A stretch of DNA of 64,000 nucleotides from Selenomonadaceae bacterium. Its GTDB lineage: Bacteria > Bacillota > Negativicutes > Selenomonadales > Selenomonadaceae. Below are positions 23,735 to 32,567 of this stretch, one piece after another. The stretch's first letter is position 1, and each line of letters begins with the position of its first letter. Location: contig JAFVEM010000048.1 of NCBI GenBank assembly GCA_017476005.1, positions 99,728-163,727 on the forward strand. The letters are read 5' to 3'. The notes under the pieces are model-generated. The model ran no database searches. It saw only the letters and a program-made list of their open reading frames with translations, and was not told where the DNA came from. The position numbers and the translations under genes were made by a program.

Positions 23735-26700
23735 ATGGCGGCGCTCAAAATAAAAACTACCTCGCAGGTCGTGCCGCAGTGCTATGCCTATACTACCCCC
23801 GGCGTGCCTAAGCATGACGGCTGGACAAAGATAGGTTTTACCGAACGCGACGTAGAAACGCGCATTAAAGAACAGACACATACGGTCGGTATCGCGCACA
23901 AAACTTGGTGGGCCATGCGCGCCGCGTTTATGACCGAACCTTACGGTGCCTTTACCGACAGAGACTTCCACGCCTATCTGAAAAAGCTCGGCGTCTCTCG
24001 CGAAACGGGGACAGAATGGTTTCGTATTGAGCCGAATGTCGCTAAAGCAAATTTTGTTGACTTCACTCAAAATCATGGCGTGGTGGCCGAGTCAGCGGAC
24101 GATGTCGTGTTGCCATATACCTTGCGCCCTGAGCAGACGGAGGCGGCGCAGAAGACAGCCGAGTATTTCCAAGCCAGAGAGAAGGCCGAATTTCTCTGGA
24201 ACGCCAAGCCGCGTTTCGGCAAAACTTTGACGGCCTATGACCTGTGCTTGCGGCTCGACGCGCAAAATATTCTTATCGTGACGAATAGGCCGGCCATTGC
24301 TAGTTCCTGGTACGGGGATTATGAGACCTTTTTAGGGCCACAGTCCGGCTATATTTTTGTGAGCAAAGTGGAGGGCATTAAGGGGCGCAAATTTGTTTGC
24401 AGCCGGGAAGAATACCTGTCTAAAGTTGATGATGACATAAAAGGCTGTATTGAGTTTGTCAGCTTGCAGGATTTGAAAGGCTCTATTTATTTTGGCGGCC
24501 AATATGACAAGCTGGCGGAGGTCAGCGCCGAGAAGGGACTGACTTGGGATGTCCTCATTGTGGACGAAGCGCACGAGGGGGTTGATACCTATAAAACCGA
24601 CCTGGCCTTTAACCACATTCGCCGCAAATGGACGCTGCATCTTTCCGGCACACCCTTTAAGGCATTGGCCAATGACAAATTCCCGGCGCAAGCTATCTAT
24701 AATTGGACTTATGCCGACGAACAAAAGCGCAAACGAGATTGGGATAACGCCAGCGAAACGGAAAATCCCTATGCCAATCTGCCGCGCCTGTCCCTCTTTA
24801 CCTATCAAATGTCCGATATTGTGCGCGACAAGGTGAAAAAGGGGATAGAACTTGCGGAGAAAGTGGAGGAATTTGCCTTTGACCTCAACGAATTTTTTTC
24901 GACAAATGAGGCGGGGAAATTTGTGCATGAGGCGGAAGTGAATAAATTCTTGGATGCGCTGACCCGGCAGGAGAAATTTCCCTTTTCTACGCCGGAGCTT
25001 CGGGACGAACTGAAACACACCTTTTGGCTGCTAAATCGCGTGGCCAGCGCCAAAGCACTGGCGGACAAATTAAAATTGCATCCCGTACTTAAGGAGTATG
25101 AAATTATTTTGGCGGCCGGGGATGGGCAAATAGATGACGCCGACGCAACAGCCACCTCCTATGACCGGGTGACGAAAGCCATCCGCTGGCATGACAAAAC
25201 CATTACGCTGTCCGTGGGGCAACTGACCACCGGCGTGACTATTCCCGAATGGACGGCGGTACTCATGCTGTCGAATATGTCCAGCCCCGCCCTTTATATG
25301 CAAGCGGCCTTTCGAGCGCAGAATCCGTGTCTATTCTTGGCGCGGGACGGCAGTGCGTACCGGAAGCAGAATGCCTATGTGTTTGATTTTGACCCGGCGC
25401 GGACGCTGACGATTTTTGAACAGTTTGCCAATGACCTTATTCCCAGCACCCCCGGCGACCTAGCCAGCCGCCAGAATAACATCAGGGAGCTCTTAAATTT
25501 TTTCCCGGTGTATGGCGAAGATGACGAGGGCGCGATGATAGAGCTGGACGCGGAAAAGGTACTCACGATACCGCGCCGCATTCACGCTCGGGAAGTGGTA
25601 GAACGTGGTTTTATGTCGAATTTCCTGTTTGCCAATATCAGCGGCATTTTCGGCGCGCCCCAAGAGATTATCGACCTTATCAACGGTATGCAGGCGTTGG
25701 AGGAACCAAAAAAATTAGCCCCCACCGAGGTGGATGAAAACACGGCTGATGACTTAAAACTGAATGAAAATGGCGAAGTAGAAATTCCGGCGGAGCAGGT
25801 TATCGGCACGGCGCAGGAAATTTTTGGCGCGAAGGTGTATGGCAAGGTAGAGGCGGAACTGGACAAGGTAGCCAAAATCGAAGCGAAACGCCAAGACGAC
25901 CTGCAAACCTTGCGCGCCAAGTTTGCCCAGCCCATAGCAGATAAACTGCTGGCCACCGCCAAAGCGCAGTATGGCTCTGCTATAAAGAAGGCCACCCTGA
26001 ATAAATTGACACGCAAAATCCAAGAAAATACCGCTACGGTAGTGAATCGCGCTTACGGCGATTATAAAATTCGCGATAATCAGTTGACCAAAGAGGGGGA
26101 GACAAAAATTGCGGCCGCCCAGGAATCAGGTGCTACCCTTGCGGAAATAACGCGCCTTGATCGCGAATATGAAGAACGACGGCGGCAGGGTTATCGCAAC
26201 ATGGTAACCCAAATCACGCAACAACTCAGCGCGGAAGCCACCGTACAAAAAGCGGCGGAAATCATCGTGGAAACGGTGGAGACGGAAAAGCTGCAAGCGA
26301 AAAAAGATTCGCTGGAGGGCAGTGTCCGCGACCATCTGCGTGGGTTTGCGCGGACAATTCCGGCGTTTTTAATGGCATACGGCGATGAAAACACGACGCT
26401 GGAGAATTTTGACCAGTTAGTGCCGGAGGAAGTATTTTGGGAAGTCACCGTCAATCCGCAGAATGGACAGGGGGTAACTCTCGATCAATTTCGCCTACTG
26501 CGCGACGGTGGGGATTATGAAACCGACAACGGCGAGCGCAAGCATTTTGACGGTCATTTGTTTGATTCCGTGGTGTTCAATGATGCTGTACAGGAATTTA
26601 TGAAAAAGCGAAAGGCACTGGCCAATTATTTTGCGCCGGGGCATGAAGGGGATATTTTTGACTATATTCCGCCGCAACGCACCAATCAGATATTCACCCC

Positions 26701-27073
26701 CAAAAAAGTGGTGCAGAACATGGTAGATAATCTCGAAAAGCATAATCCCGGCTGTTTCGACGATCCCACGGCGAAATTTGCCGATCTCTACATGAAGTCC
26801 GGGATGTACATAACGGAAATAGTGACGCGCCTCTATCGCAGCAAACGTTTGCAAGCGTTGTACCCGAACGAGGCCGAGCGGCTCAATCACATTTTTGCCA
26901 AGCAGGTATATGGTTGCGCCCCCACGGAGATTATATATCGTATATGCCGACAGTATATTTTAGGTTTCAGCAACGAGATACATATTGCAAAAAATAATAT
27001 TTGTCTTTGCGATACTCTGACTTATGCTAAGCAGGGAACGCTGGCGGAGGAAATGAAAAAGTTATTTGGCTAA
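23735..27073 (+). CDS. Large SF2 helicase with GIY-YIG/T5orf172-like N-terminus and partial methylase-like C-terminus
   Basis: A 1112-residue putative restriction subunit. Residues ~15-45 (CYAYTTPG then GWTKIGFTERDVETRIKEQ) resemble the T5orf172/GIY-YIG nuclease fold. An SF2 helicase core follows: WNAKPRFGKTLTAYD (Walker A), IVDEAHEG (DEAH box), LSGTPFK and a late LTTGVTIPEW motif. After a long coiled-coil region (~650-870) the C-terminus shows methylase-like pieces: IFTPKKVVQNMVD, FADLYMKSGMYITEIV, YGCAPTEIIYRICR and ICLCDTL, but the protein stops before any NPPY motif. So it may bind but not methylate DNA, relying on the upstream methylase. ATG 23735 has AAGGAG eight bases upstream. Confidence 0.75.
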   Translation: MAALKIKTTSQVVPQCYAYTTPGVPKHDGWTKIGFTERDVETRIKEQTHTVGIAHKTWWAMRAAFMTEPYGAFTDRDFHAYLKKLGVSRETGTEWFRIEPNVAKANFVDFTQNHGVVAESADDVVLPYTLRPEQTEAAQKTAEYFQAREKAEFLWNAKPRFGKTLTAYDLCLRLDAQNILIVTNRPAIASSWYGDYETFLGPQSGYIFVSKVEGIKGRKFVCSREEYLSKVDDDIKGCIEFVSLQDLKGSIYFGGQYDKLAEVSAEKGLTWDVLIVDEAHEGVDTYKTDLAFNHIRRKWTLHLSGTPFKALANDKFPAQAIYNWTYADEQKRKRDWDNASETENPYANLPRLSLFTYQMSDIVRDKVKKGIELAEKVEEFAFDLNEFFSTNEAGKFVHEAEVNKFLDALTRQEKFPFSTPELRDELKHTFWLLNRVASAKALADKLKLHPVLKEYEIILAAGDGQIDDADATATSYDRVTKAIRWHDKTITLSVGQLTTGVTIPEWTAVLMLSNMSSPALYMQAAFRAQNPCLFLARDGSAYRKQNAYVFDFDPARTLTIFEQFANDLIPSTPGDLASRQNNIRELLNFFPVYGEDDEGAMIELDAEKVLTIPRRIHAREVVERGFMSNFLFANISGIFGAPQEIIDLINGMQALEEPKKLAPTEVDENTADDLKLNENGEVEIPAEQVIGTAQEIFGAKVYGKVEAELDKVAKIEAKRQDDLQTLRAKFAQPIADKLLATAKAQYGSAIKKATLNKLTRKIQENTATVVNRAYGDYKIRDNQLTKEGETKIAAAQESGATLAEITRLDREYEERRRQGYRNMVTQITQQLSAEATVQKAAEIIVETVETEKLQAKKDSLEGSVRDHLRGFARTIPAFLMAYGDENTTLENFDQLVPEEVFWEVTVNPQNGQGVTLDQFRLLRDGGDYETDNGERKHFDGHLFDSVVFNDAVQEFMKKRKALANYFAPGHEGDIFDYIPPQRTNQIFTPKKVVQNMVDNLEKHNPGCFDDPTAKFADLYMKSGMYITEIVTRLYRSKRLQALYPNEAERLNHIFAKQVYGCAPTEIIYRICRQYILGFSNEIHIAKNNICLCDTLTYAKQGTLAEEMKKLFG

Positions 27074-27101
27074 AGCTACGTTTTTAAGGCGGTGAATTTT
27101 C

Positions 27102-28928
27102 ATGACGGACAATATTGCCGAAAAGCTAAAAAAGCTCCCGGATTCTCCCGGCGTTTACCTAATGAAGGATGCCGCCGGGAAAATTATCTATGTGGGTAAA
27201 GCCATTGTCCTTAAAAACCGGGTGCGGCAGTATTTTCAGTCCGGCAAAAATCACACGCCGAAAGTCCGGGTAATGGTGGAAAAAATCGCCGACTTTGAAA
27301 CCATTATGACAGGCAGCGAAGTGGAAGCCCTCATCTTGGAGAGCAATCTTATCAAAAAACACCGCCCTCGCTACAACATCAGCCTCAAGGACGACAAGAG
27401 TTACCCCTATGTGAAAGTGACTTTGCAGGAGGATTATCCCCGAGTATTTATAACCAGACGGCTCCTCAAGGACGGGGCGAAATACTTTGGCCCCTATACC
27501 AACGTGACCGCCCTCCACGAGAGTTTAAAACTCCTCAGGCGGCTTTTTCCCCTGCGAACCTGCAAAACCATGGGGGATCGTCCCTGCCTAGAATACCACA
27601 TCAAACGCTGTCTTGCTCCCTGCGTCGGCAAAGCGGACAAAGACGAATACCGGGATATGGTGCAAGAAGTGACCCTGTTTCTCGAAGGTAGGGCTGACCG
27701 AGTGGCCAAGGAACTGAATCGCCGCATGGAGGAGGCGGCGGAAAATTTTCGTTTTGAACTGGCGGCGCGGCTGCGTGATCAACTGCAAGCGGTGCAAAAG
27801 GTCACGGAGAAACAAAAAATCGTCACCGAAGCCGGAGATATGGATGCGGTGGGGTTGGCGCGTTCCCCTTACGGCGTGTGCGTCCAAATTTTTTTTGTTC
27901 GCGGCGGCAAAATGGTGGGACGCGAGCGTTTTATAATGAACGGCAGCGAGGAAGAAAAGGACGAGGATATTTTAGCCGCCTTCCTGCAACAATATTATTA
28001 CCGCGCCACTTTCATTCCCAAAGAAATCCTCTTGCCCGTGGACGTACAAATTAAGGACACGGATCTATTGCTCATCGACGTTTGGTTGACGGAAAAACGG
28101 GGGGGCGCGGTGGATATCCATGCGCCTCAACGCGGCACCAAGCGCGACATCGTAAAAATGGCGGAGGAAAACGCCCAAAAATACTTGCAAGACGAGGCTG
28201 ACCGTCTGCAAAAGGCGCAAAAGGCGACCTTAGGCGCGGTGGCCGATTTAGGACGTTATCTCGGCCTTGCCACGCCCCCCAACCGCATGGAGTGTTTCGA
28301 CATTTCCCACAACCAAGGGCAGGAAACGGTGGCTTCCATGGTGGTTTTTGAGGGCGGCGAACCGAAAAAAAGCGATTATCGCCGCTACAAGATAAAAAGC
28401 GCCGAGGGCAAACCCGACGATTTTAAGTCCATGCGCGAGGTCACACAGCGGCGTTACGGCAAACTAACCGCCGCCGAACTGCCGGATTTAATCGTCATCG
28501 ACGGCGGCCTCGGGCAACTGTCATCGGCGCTCTCCATCATTCGCGGCTTGGGACATAAAGAGGTGGCGGTGGTGGGACTGGCCAAGCAATTCGAGCTGAT
28601 TTTTGTGGAAGGCAGTAGTGAGCCGATAGAATTGCCGCGCCACAGCCCGGCGCTATACCTCATTCAGCGTATAAGGGACGAGGCGCATCGTTTTGCCATC
28701 ACCTACCATCGCAGTCTGCGCCGCAAGCGCAATTTAGTCTCCGTACTTGACCACATCGAAGGTATCGGCGAAAAACGCCGCCAAGGTCTATGGTCGCATT
28801 TCGGCAAGCTGGACAAGATAAAGGCCGCCACCATAGAAGAACTGGCCGCCGCCCCCAACATGAATCTGCCGGCGGCTAAAGCCGTTTATAATTTTTTTCA
28901 GGCTAGGCAGGATTTTGGCGGTAAGTGA
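27102..28928 (+). CDS. uvrC: Excinuclease ABC subunit C
   Basis: A 608-residue UvrC, which makes both incisions in nucleotide excision repair. The N-terminal GIY-YIG domain begins with LPDSPGVYLMKDAAGKIIYV and includes GKAIVLKNRVRQYF; the UVR motif that contacts UvrB is at about residues 205-240; the RNase H-like nuclease domain contains ECFDISHNQG and VIDGGLGQL; two helix-hairpin-helix motifs end the protein (IEGIGEKRRQGL). Length is normal. AAGGCGG precedes the ATG. It follows the helicase gene by 28 bases, but is a housekeeping gene marking the right edge of the restriction island. Confidence 0.97.
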   Translation: MTDNIAEKLKKLPDSPGVYLMKDAAGKIIYVGKAIVLKNRVRQYFQSGKNHTPKVRVMVEKIADFETIMTGSEVEALILESNLIKKHRPRYNISLKDDKSYPYVKVTLQEDYPRVFITRRLLKDGAKYFGPYTNVTALHESLKLLRRLFPLRTCKTMGDRPCLEYHIKRCLAPCVGKADKDEYRDMVQEVTLFLEGRADRVAKELNRRMEEAAENFRFELAARLRDQLQAVQKVTEKQKIVTEAGDMDAVGLARSPYGVCVQIFFVRGGKMVGRERFIMNGSEEEKDEDILAAFLQQYYYRATFIPKEILLPVDVQIKDTDLLLIDVWLTEKRGGAVDIHAPQRGTKRDIVKMAEENAQKYLQDEADRLQKAQKATLGAVADLGRYLGLATPPNRMECFDISHNQGQETVASMVVFEGGEPKKSDYRRYKIKSAEGKPDDFKSMREVTQRRYGKLTAAELPDLIVIDGGLGQLSSALSIIRGLGHKEVAVVGLAKQFELIFVEGSSEPIELPRHSPALYLIQRIRDEAHRFAITYHRSLRRKRNLVSVLDHIEGIGEKRRQGLWSHFGKLDKIKAATIEELAAAPNMNLPAAKAVYNFFQARQDFGGK

Positions 28929-28956
28929 CGAATTATCGGTTTATAGGGTTTGGGGA

Positions 28957-29122
28957 TTTGTTGCCTCCGGCGGCCTAAGGGCACAGCCCTTAGGAATCCC
29001 GGTCAACTCTTTATGACAATCTTTTGCCTTTGTCGTTCTATCGTGTAGCGACGTAGGTTTACGTTATAAGTCTATTAGGGTTTCCAAAGGGACTGTGTCC
29101 CTTTGGCCGCCGGAGGCAAAAA
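28957..29122. repeat. Inverted pair of dispersed repeats (MITE-like) between uvrC and rubredoxin
   Basis: Two copies of the CCGCCGGAGG-type repeat lie head to head. Perfect 15-base inverted ends, TTGCCTCCGGCGGCC at 28961-28975 and its complement at 29105-29119, enclose about 130 bases; inside each end lies a small hairpin (TAAGGGCACAGCCCTTA and AAAGGGACTGTGTCCCTTT). A single copy of the same unit is at 34330-34373. No open frame is inside. Confidence 0.7.
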
Positions 29123-29154
29123 AGGAAAAAAATAAAACAACAAAGGAGAAAACC

Positions 29155-29313
29155 ATGAAAAAATATGTATGCAGCGTGTGCGGTTGGGAGTATGATGAAG
29201 CGGTGGGAGATCCCGACAATGGGATTGCGCCGGGGACAAAGTTTGCCGATTTGCCTGAGGACTTTGTGTGTCCTTTATGCGGCGTGGGGAAAGACAGCTT
29301 TGAGGAAGGCTGA
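29155..29313 (+). CDS. Rubredoxin
   Basis: A 52-residue rubredoxin, a small one-electron carrier with a single Fe(Cys)4 site. The two cysteine pairs are CSVCG near the start and CPLCG near the end, with the typical [18 protein letters not shown] and LPEDFVCP segments. The start at 29155 follows AAAGGAG by seven bases; the frame is open upstream into the repeat but that part is not coding. In anaerobes it usually serves oxygen or peroxide reductases; no partner is adjacent. Confidence 0.96.
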   Translation: MKKYVCSVCGWEYDEAVGDPDNGIAPGTKFADLPEDFVCPLCGVGKDSFEEG

Positions 29314-29390
29314 TTAGATTTGCTGGTAAAGGGCTTAAGCCCTTTGGGGAGCCGTTTGGCTCTATATACATTTTGAGGAGGTAACAATAA

Positions 29391-30356
29391 ATGAAGGTAA
29401 CGGTTGTTGGTGCAGGTAATGTGGGCGCAACGGTGGCCAATGTTCTCGCCGCCAAGAATTTTTGCAGCGAGGTCGTCCTCATCGACGTGAAGGAAGGTTT
29501 GTCCGAAGGCAAGGCCATGGACATCATGCAGACGGCGCACATGCTGAATTTCGATACTACGGTGGTGGGCGCCACTTCTCCCTTGGATGCTCCCGATTAT
29601 TCGGCTACCGCCGGCAGCGACGTGGTGGTCATCACCTCCGGTATTCCCCGTAAGCCCGGCATGAGCCGCGAAGACCTAATCGGCGTCAACGCCAAAATCG
29701 TTAAGGGCGTGGTGGATCAGGCTTTGAAGCACTCCCCCAACGCTATTTTCATCATCATCTCCAATCCCATGGATGCCATGACGTACCTCACTTTGAAGGA
29801 TTCTAAGTTGCCGCGGAATCGGGTTTTGGGTCAGGGCGGTATGCTGGACAGCAGCCGGTTCCGTTATTTCCTGTCGAGAGCTCTGCAAAAGGCCGGTTAT
29901 CCAGCTACCCCGACGGATATTGACGGCACGGTTATCGGCGGCCACAGCGACAAGACCATGGTGCCTCTGACGAGTATTGCCACCTATCGCGGCATTCCCG
30001 TGAAGGATCTGCTTTCCGACGAGCTTCTTTCTGAAGCCGTAGAGCAGACGAAGGTAGGCGGCGCCACCCTCACCAAACTTTTGGGTACTTCCGCTTGGTA
30101 TGCTCCCGGCGCAGCGGCTGCCGCCATGGTGGAGGCCATCGCCTTGGATGCCAAGAAGCTCATTCCTTGCTGCGTGTATTTGGACGGGGAGTACGGCGAA
30201 AAGGATCTGTGCATCGGCGTGCCGGTTATCTTGGGCAAGAACGGGCTAGAGAAAATCGTGGAGTACAAATTGGAAGGCGACGAGAAGGCTAAATTTGACG
30301 AGAGCGTAAAGGCGGCTCGCGATACCAATTCCAAGTTGGGCGACGCTTTGAAGTAA
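29391..30356 (+). CDS. mdh: Malate dehydrogenase
   Basis: A 321-residue NAD-dependent malate dehydrogenase of the LDH-like type. The Rossmann loop is VVGAGNVGAT, the substrate-discriminating arginine is in SGIPRKPGMSR (pointing to malate rather than lactate), and the catalytic histidine is in IGGHSDKTMVPL. AGGAGG precedes the ATG. It probably serves the reductive branch from oxaloacetate to malate, fumarate and succinate, common in fermenting Negativicutes. It ends at a bidirectional terminator. Confidence 0.95.
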   Translation: MKVTVVGAGNVGATVANVLAAKNFCSEVVLIDVKEGLSEGKAMDIMQTAHMLNFDTTVVGATSPLDAPDYSATAGSDVVVITSGIPRKPGMSREDLIGVNAKIVKGVVDQALKHSPNAIFIIISNPMDAMTYLTLKDSKLPRNRVLGQGGMLDSSRFRYFLSRALQKAGYPATPTDIDGTVIGGHSDKTMVPLTSIATYRGIPVKDLLSDELLSEAVEQTKVGGATLTKLLGTSAWYAPGAAAAAMVEAIALDAKKLIPCCVYLDGEYGEKDLCIGVPVILGKNGLEKIVEYKLEGDEKAKFDESVKAARDTNSKLGDALK

Positions 30357-30375
30357 GATCGGTAGCATAACTAAC

Positions 30376-30420
30376 AAAAAACCGTCCCGTGAGGCTAAAT
30401 GCTTCACGGGACGGTTTTTT
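30376..30420. terminator. Bidirectional terminator between mdh and the acyl-CoA synthetase gene
   Basis: AAAAAACCGTCCCGTGA pairs with TCACGGGACGGTTTTTT; the loop is GGCTAAATGC. It serves both convergent genes. Confidence 0.9.
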
Positions 30421-30422
30421 GT

Positions 30423-32060
30423 TCACCGCTCGGTTTCCTTGGCGACCAAGTTTTCTACGCCGTAGCGTTTCCGCAGGACGGGTTTTTCGATTTTGCCCGT
30501 GGCGTTGCGCGGCACGGGTTCAAAGATAATCTGTTTGGGACGTTTGTAACGAGGCAGTTCCATGCAAAAATCGTTGATTTCCTCTTCGGTGCATTGTACG
30601 CCTTCTTTTATTTCAATAATGGCGGTGGTGATTTCACCTAGGCGGCGATCCGGCAACCCGATGACCGCCACGTCCTTGATTTTATCGCATTTGTGGAGGA
30701 AGTCTTCGATTTGCACCGGGTAAATGTTTTCGCCGCCGCTGACAATGACATCCTTTTTGCGGTCAACCAAGTAATAAAAACCCTCTTCGTCCAGCCGCGC
30801 CATATCTCCGGTGAAAAGCCAGCCGTCCCTTAGAACGTCTCGGGTGGCCTGTTCGTCGTTGTAGTAGCAGGTCATCACCCCCGGCCCTTTGACGCACAGC
30901 TCGCCGATGCCCCCTTGGGGAACTTCGCTCCCGGTTTCATCCACGATGCGGCATTCCCAACGGTAGCCGGGAACGCCGATAGCGCCCACTTTCCGAATGT
31001 TTTCCAGCCCCAAATGCACGCAGCCGGGGCCGGTTGATTCCGACAAGCCGTAGTTGGTATCGTAATCATGATGAGGAAAATATTTTTTCCACGCCTTGAT
31101 GAGACTGGGCGGTACCGGCTGGGCGCCTATGTGCATGAGCCGCCACTGCGCCAGTTCGTAATCAGTGAGTTTCAGCTCGCCTCTGTCCAAAGCATCTACA
31201 ATATCCTGCGCCCAAGGCACGAGAAGCCAGACGATGGTGCATTTTTCTTGGGAAACGGCGTTTAGGATGACCTCCGGCTTCGCTCCCTTCAGGAGAACAG
31301 CGCGACTGCCGGAAATGAGGCTCCCCATCCAGTGGAATTTTGCCCCCGTATGATACAAGGGGGGGATGCAGAGGAAAATATCTTCGCGACAGGTTTTGTG
31401 GTGTTGTTGCTCCATTTGCGCCGCTTGAGTCAGGCTTAGATGCTTGTGCAAAATGGCCTTGGGAAAACCGGTGGTGCCGGAGGAAAAATAGATGGCGCCA
31501 AAATCATCGTCGGTGATAAGAGGAACCTCCGGCTTGGTACTGGGAGCGTCGGCGGCCAAAAGATGATAGCTTTCCGCAAAACTGGGGCAATTATCCCCGG
31601 CGTAAATCAACAAGCGTCCTTTGGAAAGGCGTTCGGCGTTGGTTTCGATACGGCCGATAAATTCAGGGCCGAAAATGATGGCTTGCACCTCCGCCAGCTC
31701 CGCGCAGTAGAGAATTTCCTTGGCATCGTAGCGGAAATTAAAGGGAACGGCGATGGCGCCGGTTTTTAAAATCCCGAAGTAAATGGGTAGCCACTCGAGG
31801 CAGTTGTACATGATGATGGCCACCTTGTCCCCCCTACCGATGCCGCGAGCCAGTAGCATATTGGCGCAACGATTGGCCTTTTCGTCAAAGACGCTCCAAG
31901 TAATTTCCCGGCGATAGGGGGCAAAGGAATTGGCCTCGATGAGGCTAAATTCCTTCCAGCTCATGCGCCGACTGTCCGGCTCGCTGGGATTCAGCTCCAC
32001 CAAAGCCACCTCATCGCCGTACAAACGAGCATTGCGCTCCAAATAATCCATTACGGGCAT
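30423..32060 (-). CDS. AMP-dependent acyl-CoA synthetase/ligase
   Basis: A 545-residue class I adenylate-forming enzyme that activates a carboxylic acid to acyl-AMP and then acyl-CoA. The P-loop AIYFSSGTTGFPKAILHK, the NYGLSESTG motif, the WLFTGDMARLDEEGFYYLVD motif with hinge DRKKD, and the C-terminal lysine in NATGKIEKPVLRK are all present. It resembles long/medium-chain or aromatic acyl-CoA ligases; the substrate cannot be told. AAGGAG lies ten bases before the ATG. It stands 31 bases downstream of comFB on the same strand and may be co-transcribed with it. Confidence 0.9.
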   Translation of the reverse strand: MPVMDYLERNARLYGDEVALVELNPSEPDSRRMSWKEFSLIEANSFAPYRREITWSVFDEKANRCANMLLARGIGRGDKVAIIMYNCLEWLPIYFGILKTGAIAVPFNFRYDAKEILYCAELAEVQAIIFGPEFIGRIETNAERLSKGRLLIYAGDNCPSFAESYHLLAADAPSTKPEVPLITDDDFGAIYFSSGTTGFPKAILHKHLSLTQAAQMEQQHHKTCREDIFLCIPPLYHTGAKFHWMGSLISGSRAVLLKGAKPEVILNAVSQEKCTIVWLLVPWAQDIVDALDRGELKLTDYELAQWRLMHIGAQPVPPSLIKAWKKYFPHHDYDTNYGLSESTGPGCVHLGLENIRKVGAIGVPGYRWECRIVDETGSEVPQGGIGELCVKGPGVMTCYYNDEQATRDVLRDGWLFTGDMARLDEEGFYYLVDRKKDVIVSGGENIYPVQIEDFLHKCDKIKDVAVIGLPDRRLGEITTAIIEIKEGVQCTEEEINDFCMELPRYKRPKQIIFEPVPRNATGKIEKPVLRKRYGVENLVAKETER

Positions 32061-32091
32061 TAAACAAAGTCTCCTTAAAAAGTTTTATTAC

Positions 32092-32361
32092 TTACCGCTC
32101 GTGCCGAGGATGGGCGCTGACGATTTTAACGGCCTCTACCAGCTGACGCAGGACTTCCACTTCGGCGCTGATGTTGGTTTCCTCGATGCGCGCAAAAATC
32201 TGACCCTTTTCCGTGGAAACGTAACGAGGCTTCAGGTGATTCAGGGCGATAACCGCAATATCCTGTTTGCAGGTATCGCAGGTGCAACAATTGGGGTACT
32301 GGGAAAGCACCTCCCCCAGCTTATTTTCCACCACGACTTCCATGTAGTTTTTGTATTCCAT
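32092..32361 (-). CDS. Late competence development ComFB-family protein
   Basis: An 89-residue ComFB-like protein. The pattern NYMEVVVENKLGEVL, the cysteine cluster NCCTCDTCKQDI and the following ALNHLKPRYV are typical. The family is named after the middle gene of the Bacillus comF operon, and some members bind cyclic dinucleotides; the role is not settled. The start at 32361 has GGAGGAG seven bases upstream; a codon at 32382 has none. No comFA or comFC is nearby. Confidence 0.9.
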   Translation of the reverse strand: MEYKNYMEVVVENKLGEVLSQYPNCCTCDTCKQDIAVIALNHLKPRYVSTEKGQIFARIEETNISAEVEVLRQLVEAVKIVSAHPRHER

Positions 32362-32567
32362 GTGTAACTCCTCCCTACACATTTTTGTTTTATGAGTTCG
32401 ACGCCAGAAATTCTCGCGTATTCGCCTATCGTGCCTCCCTTATAATACAACAAAAATCATGAAATGTGAAGAGCGACGCCAAAAAAGCAGGAAAAGTGGA
32501 AAAGGCGGCGAAAACTATTTTTTAGAATCCCATGCTTGCTATTGAAAGGGGCTATTTGATTTTGGAC

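Noticed and set aside
32362..32567. T-box leader or promoter for argS
   Set aside because: A TATAAT at 32441 has no -35 box at a suitable distance and no T-box or terminator structure is visible.
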